From Caecitellus pseudoparvulus (Eukaryota; Bigyra: Bicosoecida), in NCBI GenBank assembly GCA_965644315.1, contig CBFFRQ010000051.1, positions 1 through 64,000 of the forward strand: DNA of 64,000 bases. The letters run 5' to 3'. A program made the position numbers and the translations under genes. The stretch's first letter is position 1. The number at the start of each line of letters is the position of its first letter. This document shows positions 53,101 through 62,747 of this stretch, in pieces. The notes below the pieces were generated by a model, which did not search any database, was not told the origin of the DNA, and saw only the letters and a program-made list of their open reading frames with translations.

Positions 53101-53957
53101 CCCCCGCCTTGACGAATCCGACCAGAGAAGCATCCAGCGCCTCCTGCAGCCCCATCAGACGCAGGTCGTAGCCAAGCCCCTGCAAGGCGCTGCTCTCGTG
53201 CCCCAGGTTGTTCTTAGACCATGCCTGCGTCGCACTGCCGTTGAACCACAGCTGGTACGCCGCGCTGCCAGGCTCTGGCGCCACTGTGGCGCTCTCCAGT
53301 CCGATGGTGGCGTTGAAGGTCACCATGAAGTCGAGGGGGCTGAACAGGTTGTCGAACAGCCACTGGCTGGCCTCCTCGGCGCTGCCCACGCCGACGATGT
53401 CCTTGCCCAGCTGCAGTCCGGTGTGGGCAGCCACGCCGCCCATGACAGCGTCGGCCCACGGCGTGCGCGGCTCGTACAGCACGGTGACACAGGCGCCGAC
53501 GGATTCGGGCCGCACACGCGCGTGCACGTCGAAATCCCTGCACCGCGAGAGGTGCGCTGGCAGCTCTCCAGGCACAGTCACAGTGGTGTTCAGCGAGATG
53601 AAGATGAGCTGTGTGTTGGGAGCGGGGCGCAGCGTGATGGTGGGTGATGTGCACAGCACTGTCGCCAGCCTCAGGGCAAAGGCGGAGGTGCTTCGCTGCG
53701 CCATTCCGCGAAACTGCGGCAGGCGCTCGCTCACACACGTAGAGGATGATGACGAAGACAGAGGGCGCAAAGAGCAGGCCCAAGGACATGCCCCAGTTGT
53801 GCCACAGCATCATGCAGCACTTGCGAATCAAGGACTCCAGTTGGGCCAGCCAATTGGCTGCCACATTCTCGCGAATGGCTCGCTGGCCCGACTCTTCCTC
53901 CGGGTCTAAAATCGGCGTGTAGTGCGCCATCGCCGCCGGGGTAGGGCGCGATGCCAT
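47147..53957 (-). CDS. ABC transporter, subfamily A type, full length
   Basis: Exons 53957-53735 and 53658-47147 give 2244 residues. The 76-nt intron lies in the first transmembrane region and its removal joins PSVFVIILYV to the second-exon frame. Both half-transporters are complete. NBD1 has Walker A GHNGSGKTTT near residue 694, signature FSGGMKRRLS near 796 and Walker B LLLDEVTTGLDP. NBD2 has Walker A GPNGAGKSTT near 1948, signature LSGGMRRRLS and Walker B VLVCDEPTTGLDS. Large extracellular loops follow the first helix of each half, and two blocks of six or so helices precede each NBD, as in ABCA lipid exporters. The linker after NBD1 is acidic and Ala-rich. By family, it moves lipids or sterols across membranes. 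It diverges from the RRM gene. Confidence 0.93.
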
Positions 53958-54403
53958 GATGCAAGTTTTTGGAATGGGTAAATCAGGCCCCTGAAGACCG
54001 GGGACGTTGAGGACAGCTGTGCCTGGCGCCGCACGGCTGGCTGGCGTCGCAGGCGATTGGCAATCTTCGGCTCTCACAAGTGAGAGTGTTCAAGCGGAAC
54101 CGGGGACGCCACAGTGACGCCTAGGTGCCCTGAGAATGGTGGGGATGCAAGCTCTGTACTGCCGCGCAAAGCAAGAGCAGTGAGGAAAGTTGTGTGTGGG
54201 GTGCTGGACTGCAGCTTGCCTGCGGAAATTGATGCCCCATCGCCTCCGACTGCCCCGCACTCCAGTGCGGCGTCCACAACGAACAACCCCAATTAAACGC
54301 TATTGTAATGGTGTTTTGAGGAACTATTCTTTCGATTTTTGTACCTATTTCCTCACTCTACCCTCTTGAACGCCTGAGTGCCGACCCTCGGCGTGTTCCC
54401 GGC
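53958..54403. promoter_or_regulatory. Divergent promoter region of the ABCA and RRM genes
   Basis: About 446 bp between the two start codons. A marked AT-rich block runs from about 54290 to 54360 (ATTAAACGCTATTGTAATGG, then TTCGATTTTTGTACC), 50-110 bp upstream of the RRM start. This is the most promoter-like composition seen in any intergenic gap here. Confidence 0.5.
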
Positions 54404-55314
54404 ATGGCTGCAGCTTCAGGCTCTCGCAAGCGGCCCCGGGACGACGGTGCCGCCCCAGAGGACTTCACAGACGTGTACATTGAAGGTCTGCCGTATGCTG
54501 CCACTGAAGATGAAATCCGGGAGCTCCTCAGCACAGCAGGCACTGTGTCATCCCTGCGCCTGCCCAGGTGAGACGTGCCTGCCTGTGGCGCTGGAAAGCG
54601 GCCTTGACACACACTCGCCCCTCCAATCCTCTTGTGCCCAGGTACCAGGACAGTGGCCGCCTGCGTGGCTACGCACACGCGACATTCTCCAGCCACGCCG
54701 AAGCCACCGCTGCCCTGGACTTGAACAACTCCGTCATGCATGGCCGGTACCTGACAGTGCAGCCAGCCCGCAGCAAGCAACGGCAATCCCAAGGCACCAG
54801 CCGCCCGCGCCCGCCCGGCTGCACGACGCTGCACGTGAAGAACCTGCCATACTCCCTGGGCGAGCAGGCGCTGAAGCAGGCCTTTGCATCTTTCGGCTCC
54901 ATCGCCAACGTGCGCCTTGCCCGGTGGGGCCACACGGGCCGCTTGAAGGGGTTTGGGTACGTGCAGTTCACTGACGGTGCGGGGGCTGAGGCAGCCATGG
55001 CGGCGGCGGCCAATATCACCATCGCCGGGCGGGCAGTTGTGTTGGATTACGACGGCGGCGCCCCCAAGGCCTCCTTCAAGACGCCCGAGGGGCGGCAGTG
55101 GGCCAAGGAGCACGGCGACCTGGCGCCCAGCCACCTCAAGGAGGCCCTGCACAGCAAGGCACAGGGGGCGGGGGACGCCAAGGCGGAGAAGGCGCCTGCG
55201 CCGGCACCAGTGGCGGCGGACTCGCAGAGTGCGAAGCCCAAGAAACGGCGGGGTCGTGGGCGTGTCGCAGCTGCCGAGCGCCGAGCCGCAGCAGAGGGCG
55301 ACGCGTCAGACTGA
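54404..55314 (+). CDS. Two-RRM RNA-binding protein (nucleolin/NSR1-like)
   Basis: Exons 54404-54567 and 54642-55314 give 278 residues. The intron (74 nt, GTGAGA donor) splits the first RRM. RRM1 runs from about residue 25 (DVYIEGLPYAATEDEIRELL) to 100, with RNP1 LRGYAHATF. RRM2 runs from about 122 (TTLHVKNLPYSLGEQALKQA) to 200, with RNP2 LHVKNL and RNP1 LKGFGYVQF. The C-terminal tail is Ala/Lys-rich and ends in basic clusters (KKRRGRGRVAAAERR) that would serve as a nuclear or nucleolar signal. By family, such proteins act in pre-rRNA processing or mRNA handling; nucleolin/NSR1 is the nearest match by layout, although the usual long acidic N-terminus is lacking. It converges on the kinase gene with 139 bp between stop codons. 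Confidence 0.88.
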
Positions 55315-55453
55315 CGTGCTCCGCCAGAGGAGGACGGGGGTGGACTGTAATGCATGCCAAATCGCTGCGGCGAGTCACAGGCCCAATGAGGAGTCAGTGT
55401 GCGCTACATGGAGGGTGGCCCTCGCGACCAGCACACCACGCTCAGCAACACAT

Positions 55454-56927
55454 CTACCCAGAAGGCTTGTCGTAGCGCCCACCTGTCGCCTCGCGGTCGG
55501 AGCCGTGGGGCCCCCGCCGACTGTGCTGGTCGCTGCGCTTGCTACTGCCTGCCCCGCCAGACTTGGCGGCATGCTCTGCCTTGCGGCGTTGGCGAGCAGC
55601 CAGCTCGTGGTAGTCCAACGTAGGGTCCAGGCCCGCCATGAGGGACACAGGGGGGAGGGAGGCAGTGGGGTGGCGTGGGTTGAAGGGCACTGTGTGGGGC
55701 GCCTGCACGGCCTGTCCCGCTGCGAACCAGGGCATGGCCAGCAGGCGCCGTGCGTCGTACCGCGTTGCCGGGTCAAGGTCCAGCATGTGAGTCAGGACGT
55801 CGATGGCTTCCTTGGGCAGCTCCACCTGCTTGCGCCGGCACCAGCTCTGTAGCTCGCTGTGCAGGCGGGAATGGCTGTCCTGGATGTCGCCCTGCACCGC
55901 CCGCCACCCGCTCAGGCGACGCAGGCTGCTGTGGGGGGGCGGCGTCCCCATGAGCTTGAAGATCTTCAGCAGCTGGGCGGCTTCGTTGGCGCCTTTGAAC
56001 AGCGTGCGCCCCGTGATGAGCTCCATCAGCACACACCCCGCGCTCCAAATGTCCACCTTGCCGTCGTACGTGGCGGCGCCCAGCAGCAATTCAGGCGGGC
56101 GGTACCACAACGTGATGACGTTGCCGGACATGGGGCGGCCGGGCGCCTTGTCCATACGGCGTGCCAGGCCGAAATCTGCGATCTTCACTTCGTTCCCTTC
56201 CCCCAGGAGGATGTTGCTGCACTTGATGTCGCGGTGCACGATGCGGTTGCGGTCGCTGTGCAGGTGGGCCAGCCCTGCCAGCAACTGGTATGTGAAGGCC
56301 CGTACAGAGTCAGCAGACAGGCGGTTGCCGTCCAACAGGCCTGTGAAGTCGTACTCGGCATACTCGTACACCAGGTACACTGACCCAGCCGCCGCCACAG
56401 CTTCTGCTGCGGTGCCCTTGGCGGCAGCCTCATCATCAGCTGCGCGAGGGGGGGGTGAAAGGGTGGGGTGGCGCGTGCAGTGCCCAGGCTCGCACCACGC
56501 ACGTGTAGCGATGACGACGTCGATGAGGTTCACGATGTTGGCGTGCTTCAGCTGCTTCAGCATGCGTATTTCGCGCAGGGCCGTGCGCGGGAAGCCCTCC
56601 GACGTCTGCACCTTCAGGATCAGTTTGAGAGCCACAAAGCGCCCGGTCAGGAGGCACCGCCCCTTCCACACTTGCCTGCGCAGGGGCGCACATGGTGAGC
56701 TGTGTTCCCCATGCAGTCGCGCAGCCACCAGCCACACGCGGTACCCACCCGTAGCTGCCCTTGCCGATTTGCTTCAGCAACTCGAAGTTGGCCAGTGTGT
56801 TGCTCCACGCACGCCCGCTGGCCCCATTCATGTACCAGTCTGCGTCCCTGTACGGCATGTCACGGGGACGAATGCAGTCTGGGGCCGCTGGCAAGCGCAC
56901 CGCTGCGTCAGGGCCCTCTGCAGCCAT
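55454..56927 (-). CDS. Cyclin-dependent kinase of the CDK9/CDK12 type
   Basis: Exons 56927-56749, 56675-56503 and 56439-55454 give 445 residues. The first intron (73 nt) splits the glycine loop exactly, restoring IGKGSYGQVWKG; the second (63 nt) removes a stretch that would otherwise interrupt the N-lobe. The cyclin-binding helix reads PRTALRE, close to PITALRE of CDK9. Catalytic HRD is VHRDIKCSNILL, DFG is KIADFGLARRM, and the activation loop is GNVITLWYRPPELLLG, typical of the transcriptional kinases CDK9/12/13. An Ala-rich insert (about 18 residues) precedes the hinge strand VYLVYEYAEYDF. The C-tail is basic and Ser/Arg-rich. By family, it phosphorylates the RNA polymerase II C-terminal domain to promote elongation. 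Confidence 0.92.
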
Positions 56928-57441
56928 GCCTACAATGCGCAGCGTGCGCGGAAATTGCTTCCAGCACTTCCCGTCTGCTCGCGCAGATCAGGCGCAAAAG
57001 CGCGTCAGAGACTGCGATAGGTGGCCTGCTACAAGCAAGTGCAGATTTCAAGTGCGTGGGCGTCTGGGTGGATGTGTTTGGTTTTGGTTGCTGGAGTTCA
57101 GCGGCCACTGATGAACGGTGCGGTCAGCGACCCGACGAAAAACCAAGCCACCTGGCGCTGATGCCCCTTCCCTTACATCACTGATGCACGAAGGCACACC
57201 AAGTAGGTGGGAGCAGGGGGCTCGGTTGGGCCTTGAGCGGTTCCCGTCGCCTGAGCTGCGGCGTGGGCTCAATTCCAGCACCACACGCCAATCGGGGATT
57301 CAGCCACTCGGCACGGCCACTTGCTCCAGAAGGTCTTCCTCGTTGAAGGAAACCTGAGATAAGCTTCTCCGCTGGCGCTGTCCCCTGCGTCGTCTTGTGG
57401 TGCTGCGTTGTGGTGCTGCCTGTGCACCAGCGGTGCGGAAA
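56928..57441. promoter_or_regulatory. Divergent intergenic region between CDK and the outlying repeat gene
   Basis: About 514 bp between two divergent start codons. It does not contain the duplicated leader of the repeat clusters. I saw a weak tRNA-like string around 57265-57295, but no cloverleaf can be formed. Nothing else is recognisable. Confidence 0.4.
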
Positions 57442-58776
57442 ATGGCACAACACACCACGCCAGACCACACCCCGGCCAACGACACAGCCTCCCACACACA
57501 CCCACAGCAGCCATCAGGTAAAGATACTTGTAGTTCTACCCTGGTGGTCAGCCTGCAGCAAGCTGCTGAGCGTGGCGATGTGCAGGGGACTCAGGCAGCC
57601 CTGGCGCGTGCCAACGGCAAGCTCCAGAGAGCAGACGTGCAAACAGCGCTGCTTACAGCCTGCAAGGCCGGGCACGCTGAGGTGGTGACAGTGCTGCTAC
57701 ATGGTGCAGCTGCGGCGGGTCTGGATCTCGCCATTTGCTATCCTGTGGCGTTCAGCGCTGCCTGCCAGTTCGGGCGTGCGGGCGCCGCTGCTGCGTTGCT
57801 CGCGCACGGCGACCCGCGTGACATGCGCCTGGACACGACTGACCTGCGCAGCACCCTCCTCGTATCCTGTGCTCGGGGATTTTCCGATGTCGTTCCGCTG
57901 CTCCTGGCGCTGCCGTTCCCCGTGCTGCACAGCCGGGAACTGATGCAACGTGCCTTTCAGCTGGCTTGTGAGAACGGCAAGGTAGGCGTCATGCGCCACC
58001 TGCTGGGCGTGCGCGGGGCCAATGCTGTGGATGTGCACGACCCTGATAGACACTTTCTCCAGCGTGCCGTGTCCAGAGGTGTCGTGGAGGCAGTTGCCGA
58101 GCTGCTGGCCTTGCAAGGCGATCGGCGCCTGGACATCTGCGTGAACGGCGCGATTTTCGTTCGGGAGGCGTGCTTACAGGGAAACAGTGAGCTTCTGCAA
58201 CTGTTACTGGGACTGACAGGGGACCGGTACATTTATGACCCTGTGTATTTTTCCTTGACCCTCACAGACGCTTGTGAACGCGGGCGGGAGGAGTGTGTAC
58301 GGCAGTTGCTGCAGCTGACAGGCAAGCGGCGTGTGATGCCCAGGACTGGCCGTGACGGGGCTCTGTACGAGGCGGCTGCACACGGACACATTGGAGTGGT
58401 GCGTGCTCTGCTTGAACTGTGCAGCGATGACCGGCTGCCGCCTCACAGCATCGGGGAAGACGGGCTGGTGGCGGCGTGTGAACTGGGCCAACTGCCCGTT
58501 GTACAAGAGCTGTTGCGCTTGGCCGGGGCGCGTGGAGCTGCTGTGCATGCCAGTGTTGACGCTGCGTTTCAACGTGCGTGTATTCGGGAGCGCCTCCCAG
58601 TCGTGGCGCACCTGCTGGCGTTGGAGGGGCACAGAGGCCCGAGTGCAGCGGTGGTGCGCGCTGCGGCGTGTGGTGGGACCCCTGCTCTGCGTGTGCGGCG
58701 GGATGTCATGTGGGCCGGCGCCGCTGACAGACACCCGCGAAAGAGCATGGTGCTGCTGCGGGTCGCAGGCCTTTGA
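57442..58776 (+). CDS. Outlying, highly divergent ankyrin-like repeat protein, 444 residues
   Basis: The first ATG in frame is at 57442. The N-terminus has the family order in a diverged form (SLQQAAERGDVQGTQAALAR, then QTALLTACKAGHAEVVTVLL). About eight irregular repeats follow (AFQLACENGKVGVMRHLLGV; LLALQGDRRLDICVNGAIFV; LLQLTGKRRVMPRTGRDG). The C-terminus keeps the cassette in outline (RRDVMWAGAADRHPRKSMVLLRV, compared with AKDAVWAGTSTRQGR.AMLLLRA). This shared ending ties it to the clustered genes, although the repeats have drifted far. It may represent the ancestral locus or a functionally separate branch. No intron is needed; an apparent GTAAAG/CAG pair near 57520 is out of phase. Confidence 0.78.
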   Translation: MAQHTTPDHTPANDTASHTHPQQPSGKDTCSSTLVVSLQQAAERGDVQGTQAALARANGKLQRADVQTALLTACKAGHAEVVTVLLHGAAAAGLDLAICYPVAFSAACQFGRAGAAAALLAHGDPRDMRLDTTDLRSTLLVSCARGFSDVVPLLLALPFPVLHSRELMQRAFQLACENGKVGVMRHLLGVRGANAVDVHDPDRHFLQRAVSRGVVEAVAELLALQGDRRLDICVNGAIFVREACLQGNSELLQLLLGLTGDRYIYDPVYFSLTLTDACERGREECVRQLLQLTGKRRVMPRTGRDGALYEAAAHGHIGVVRALLELCSDDRLPPHSIGEDGLVAACELGQLPVVQELLRLAGARGAAVHASVDAAFQRACIRERLPVVAHLLALEGHRGPSAAVVRAAACGGTPALRVRRDVMWAGAADRHPRKSMVLLRVAGL

Positions 58777-59098
58777 CTCGGGCTCGCATCGGCCCAGCTT
58801 GTGTACTGCTCTGTGTGTTGTTGCCAAAGGCGCCGAACAGCGCCAGCTTGCTCAGCCAATGCAACCGCAACAAGGCCACGAGCTGCACAACTGCGCCCCT
58901 TGCGCAGCTTGGGCTGCCCCTTTCTGCACCCTGGGCTGCCCGCACAGTTCGAGATGGCGGGGATTCTGAGCTGGGCAGGCAGATGAACCAGCCCAGCACT
59001 TTCCGACAAACACCTCGCACGCGCAAGACACTGTCAGCCAGCAACGCCGGCTCTCAAGGCAACGACAAGTTGGGTGTGTACTGCACACTTTGCGCACC
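58777..59098. other. Gap between repeat gene and mitochondrial carrier
   Basis: About 320 bp between two genes on the plus strand. It should hold the 3' end of one transcript and the promoter of the next. No repeat or RNA gene is evident. Confidence 0.4.
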
Positions 59099-60278
59099 AT
59101 GGCAGCTTCCAAGCCCTCCGAGCCGGCGGCGCCTGCCCCAGCTGCCCCCCCTGCACCAGGTGCGTCGCTGCAAGTGCAGTGCAGCAGAGCCGATGCGTCC
59201 GACAGAGCAAGGCAGCAGGCGTGGGCAGACATCGGCATGGCTTCACCGCTCCCATGCTCCCTGATGCAGAAGGGTCCCTTCTGAAGTCGTTCTTGTCCGG
59301 TGGCTTTGGAGGTGTGTGGCAGGGCTCTGGGTTTGCAAGTGATTTCCGCTCCACGCCTGCTCTGCCGTTTGGCCCGCAGGCATGTGCCTGGTGGCAGCAG
59401 GGCACCCATTCGACCTCATCAAGACCCGTCTGCAGACCATGGTGGTGGCGCCTGGTCAAGCCCCTCCATACACCGGAGCTATCGATGCATTCCGCAAGAC
59501 CTTTGCGAAGGAAGGCGTGAGTGGCGCTCGACGCACAGAAGCAGTCCTCAACCCGCTTCACACGCCCAACACATGAACCTCCCAGATTGCTGGCCTGTAC
59601 AAGGGCGTGAGTGCGCCTCTGGCTGGAGTGACTCCCATCTTCGCCATCTGCTTCTGGGCGTTTGAGGTGGGGCAGGACCTCGTGCGCAGCACCTGTGGCG
59701 TGGCGCCCGAGGACAAGCTGTCCCTGCTGCAGGTGGGGCTCGCAGGCGCCTTCTCCGCCGTGCCCACCACCGCCATCATGGCACCTGGCGAGCGCGTGAA
59801 GGTGTTGCTGCAGACACAGGGGCAGGGCGGCACGGCGGCGCGTTTCAGCGGCCCCGGCGACGTCATCAAGACGCTGGTGAAGGAGGAGGGTGTGGCGTCC
59901 CTGTTCAAGGGGTCCGCCGCCACCCTGGTCCGGGACGCCGCGGGGTCCCTCGCGTACTTCTCCGTGTACGAGGGCATCAAGCGGGGCCTGACGCCGGAGA
60001 ACGGGCAGCTGTCCCCCTTCGCTGTGGTGACGGGGGGCGGCTTCGCGGGCATGTGCAACTGGGCTCTGGCCATTCCCTTCGACACAGTGAAGAGCCGCAT
60101 CCAGTCCGGCGCCGCCACCGGCGGGCTGGTGTCTGTGGGACGGCAGATGATCAAGGAGGAGGGCGTGGGGGCGCTGTTCAAGGGCGTGGGCCCCGCCATG
60201 CTGCGTGCCTTTCCCGCCAACGCCGCCTGTTTCCTGGGCATGGAAGTGTCCAAGCAGTTCTTGAACAAGATCTTCTGA
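59099..60278 (+). CDS. SLC25A20: Mitochondrial carnitine/acylcarnitine-type carrier
   Basis: Exons 59099-59159, 59270-59311, 59380-59516 and 59586-60278 join in phase to 310 residues, the normal carrier length. The three mitochondrial-carrier signature motifs are present: GHPFDLIKTRLQT, MAPGERVKVLLQ and AIPFDTVKSRIQ, one per repeat. The first repeat (SGGFGGMCLVAAGHPFDLIK) is characteristic of the carnitine/acylcarnitine branch. By family, it exchanges acylcarnitines for free carnitine across the inner mitochondrial membrane, feeding beta-oxidation; a related ornithine-type substrate cannot be excluded. The first 20 residues are Ala/Pro-rich. All three introns fall in the first 80 codons. It is convergent with the hypothetical gene ending at 60416. 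Confidence 0.9.
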
Positions 60279-60415
60279 GAATGCAGTGCATTGGGGCATG
60301 GAACATGGGAAGGCGCCGACGCAGCGGCGAGCAGCATTAGAGTAAGGACACCATTACAGCAAAGGACAGAGGACAGGGCCGCACCGGGGCTGGCCGGGGT
60401 GTTGGCCTGCACCAG

Positions 60416-61297
60416 TCACGTCGCTGAGCAAGGCGGCGGAGCGAGCTGGAAGACTGGGGGGGGGCTGGTAGGGTCACGTTTGGCACCGGAAGGCACTGGT
60501 GGGGGTACGTCTGTCGTGCTGTCGTCGTCCCCGCCGGGAGTCACCTCGGCAGGGTCCTCGTCGTCGAAGGCTGGACACCAGTCGTGGCCAGAGCGGTCGG
60601 GCCTGACCACCGGCGTGACGCAGTGTGAAGGCACGGCACCACCCCACACGGCTGGAGGCGTGGCACACTGGGCTGTGAGAGAAATGGAAGGCAGCCGGGG
60701 AAGCTTCTTGCCACTGGTGGCACAGTAGTCGTGCTCAGCGAAAGGGGCAGAAAGTTGCCGGAGCAGGGGAACTGCCGCTGCCGGGGATGGTTCGTTACAT
60801 GCCACAGCGGGCGAGGCAAGCACCGCATCGGGAGTGCAGGGGGTGCATGGCTCATGAAGTGTCCGTTTGGGTGCAGTGGAGTGCCTGTGGATGGCAGGGG
60901 CAACAGTGCCGGCGCTGCAGGGAGTGGTGGCCAACAGGTCTAGAACCGCGCTGGAGCATTCCGCAGCCAGTGCTTCGCCAACGCAATTGCTGCCCACGCA
61001 CTTGAGAGAGCCACACAGCTGCCCCGCCCGCCACACTGGCAAGGATGTCTTCAGCTGGATGATACCATCGCAATCTGATCCACACCGTCCCCGCACAGCG
61101 CGTGGGGGCGCGCTACGGCGAGGCCTCGGGCAGCGCCGTGTGCTGCGCTGGGGCCGCTGCCGCACCTTGGTGGGCCACGTGGAAGGTGGCCCTCGCTTCT
61201 TGCGTTTGCGCGCACCCCGAGGGTGGGCACGTGGAGCACTGAACATGCTGCTCATATTTGTATTCGTGATTGCGTTTTTCGTTTCGGCGCGTGACAT
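60416..61297 (-). CDS. Hypothetical protein, weak
   Basis: A single open frame of 293 codons. I do not recognise it. The N-terminal 70 residues are strongly basic (HPRGARKRKKRGPP, then RSTRRCPRPRRSAPPRAVRG). The middle contains many cysteines without a regular spacing. The C-terminus is acidic and then Pro-rich (FDDEDPAEVTPGGDDD). Composition is less typical than in the surrounding genes, and no intron signals or domain help to confirm it. Its position in an otherwise empty gap between a convergent carrier gene and a PDZ gene on the same strand makes a gene plausible. It could equally be a chance frame in GC-rich DNA. Confidence 0.4.
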   Translation of the reverse strand: MSRAETKNAITNTNMSSMFSAPRAHPRGARKRKKRGPPSTWPTKVRQRPQRSTRRCPRPRRSAPPRAVRGRCGSDCDGIIQLKTSLPVWRAGQLCGSLKCVGSNCVGEALAAECSSAVLDLLATTPCSAGTVAPAIHRHSTAPKRTLHEPCTPCTPDAVLASPAVACNEPSPAAAVPLLRQLSAPFAEHDYCATSGKKLPRLPSISLTAQCATPPAVWGGAVPSHCVTPVVRPDRSGHDWCPAFDDEDPAEVTPGGDDDSTTDVPPPVPSGAKRDPTSPPPVFQLAPPPCSAT

Positions 61298-61373
61298 GAT
61301 GTTTCAAGTTTGAGCCGACGTCTGCAGTGTGCGGCAATTGCAGCAGCACTTGCCCGTGGCAGGCACCCCGTCA

Positions 61374-62493
61374 TCACCCCTTGCGCTGGAAGACGTACTC
61401 GACAGGGTACGCGTCGCTCGCGCTTCCCTGCAGTTCTCGCACAATGTCCTGCAGCCCTGCCTCGTCGCCAACCCGCACATCTCGCCCGCCAGCCTTCAGC
61501 ATGACGTCTCCCAGCTGCACGCCGGCCTTGTCAGCGGCGCCGCCTGGCATGATGGCCCGAATGTACGCGTACTCGCCCAGGTCGTTCTTGCGGATCTTCA
61601 CGCCCAGGCCACCCGCCCCAAACTTCGCCTTGAACACCCCAGATGCGTCCGCCTCCGCCCCACCTGAGCCTGCTGCAGGTGTGCTTGACGCAGGTGTGCT
61701 TGACGCTGCCTGCGCTGCAGGTGGTGGCGCTTCACCTGGTGGCGTGGGGGCTATGGTACTCTTGACTCCTATGGTTGGCTGTGGAGCCCGCCCACTGGGT
61801 GGACTGGCTGTCATGGGGGCAGCTTGGGGCCCGGGCGTGGACTGTGGAGCCCGCCCACTGGGTGGACTGGCTGTCATGGGGGCAGCTTGGGGCCCGGGCG
61901 TGGACTGTGGAGCTGGCGCTGTGGGTGGACTGGCAGGGGCAACGTCTGCAGCGTGGCTGGTATCCAAGCTGGCTGCAGATAGCGCAGAGGTTGCTTTCGC
62001 TGCAGAGGACGGCTTGACCGTAGATTCGCGTTGTGCTGCAGCTGGCTGAGGTGACTCCGGCGCTTCGTCCAAAGGAGCGAGGCCAGGGGCCTCGAACGGA
62101 GACGCCAACGCAGCAGCACCCATACGCGTCTTTCGTCTGCGACCACGTGCTCCTGTGGGTCTGGACATGCCAGGCTGCGACGCGGGCAGCAGCGACAGGG
62201 GAGTGGCGGGTAAGCACGCGCCATGCTCGCGAAGCTGCTTCGCTCACGTGTGCCACCTCTCCGTTTGCAGAGCTTGGGGACGACACCTGGATACCAGGGG
62301 CTGAAGATGGGGGGAGTACTTGTGCAGGCTTTGCTGGCTGTCGAATGGACGCTCTTCCGAGCCTGCGGGTGCAAGGTGGCCTGTGCTGAGCTGCGGAAAT
62401 TGGCACAGAACTCAGGCAGACCTACGGGATGTTTTGCGCCTTGAGCCGAGCTGCCATGGCAGCTACAGAGGGCCCTCGACTTCTAGACTCCAT
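61374..62493 (-). CDS. PDZ-domain protein
   Basis: Exons 62493-62426, 62362-62248 and 62174-61374 join in phase to 327 residues; a second in-frame ATG at 62457 is an alternative start. Introns are 63 and 73 nt, both with good GT-AG ends. Residues 60-230 are Ala/Pro/Ser-rich and disordered, containing a perfectly duplicated 21-residue unit. The last 90 residues are a PDZ domain: carboxylate-binding loop GAGGLGVKIRK, the strand YAYIRAIMPGGAADKAG, then LGDVMLKAGGRDV. By family, PDZ domains bind C-terminal peptides of partners, so this is probably a small scaffold or adaptor. No protease or other enzymatic domain is attached. Confidence 0.75.
61781..61906 (-). repeat. Two perfect 63-bp tandem repeats inside the PDZ gene
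   Basis: Units 61781-61843 and 61844-61906 are identical by eye. Each encodes 21 residues (PQSTPGPQAAPMTASPPSGR plus A) in the disordered region. Perfect identity implies a very recent duplication, or an assembly effect, and copy number may vary. Confidence 0.9.
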
Positions 62494-62747
62494 GTTTTCA
62501 ACCCTTAACCCCACTGCACTGCCCACCTTTCCCCGATGACCGTCTGCGCAGGCCCTGGAAGGTGAACGCCAGACCAACGCTGGCGCGTGCGTTGCGTGGG
62601 TCGAAGGCGGAGCCCGACCTATCCCACCAGAAATAGGCATGCTGCCAACCTCGCTGCAACACAAAGGCTCTCGTGAATTGGGTGTGCGTCACGACTTCCA
62701 CAGCTGGCAGTGCCGTCCCCACCCCCCACGGGCTGGGGAGCAACCCC

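Noticed and set aside
57265-57300. Possible tRNA T-arm-like string
   Set aside because: The loop does not match the invariant TTCRANY pattern and no acceptor or anticodon arm can be paired.
57520-57560. Apparent short intron (CAG/GTAAAG to CTGCAG) in the outlying repeat gene
   Set aside because: It is only about 41 nt long and donor and acceptor are in different phases, so splicing would break the frame.
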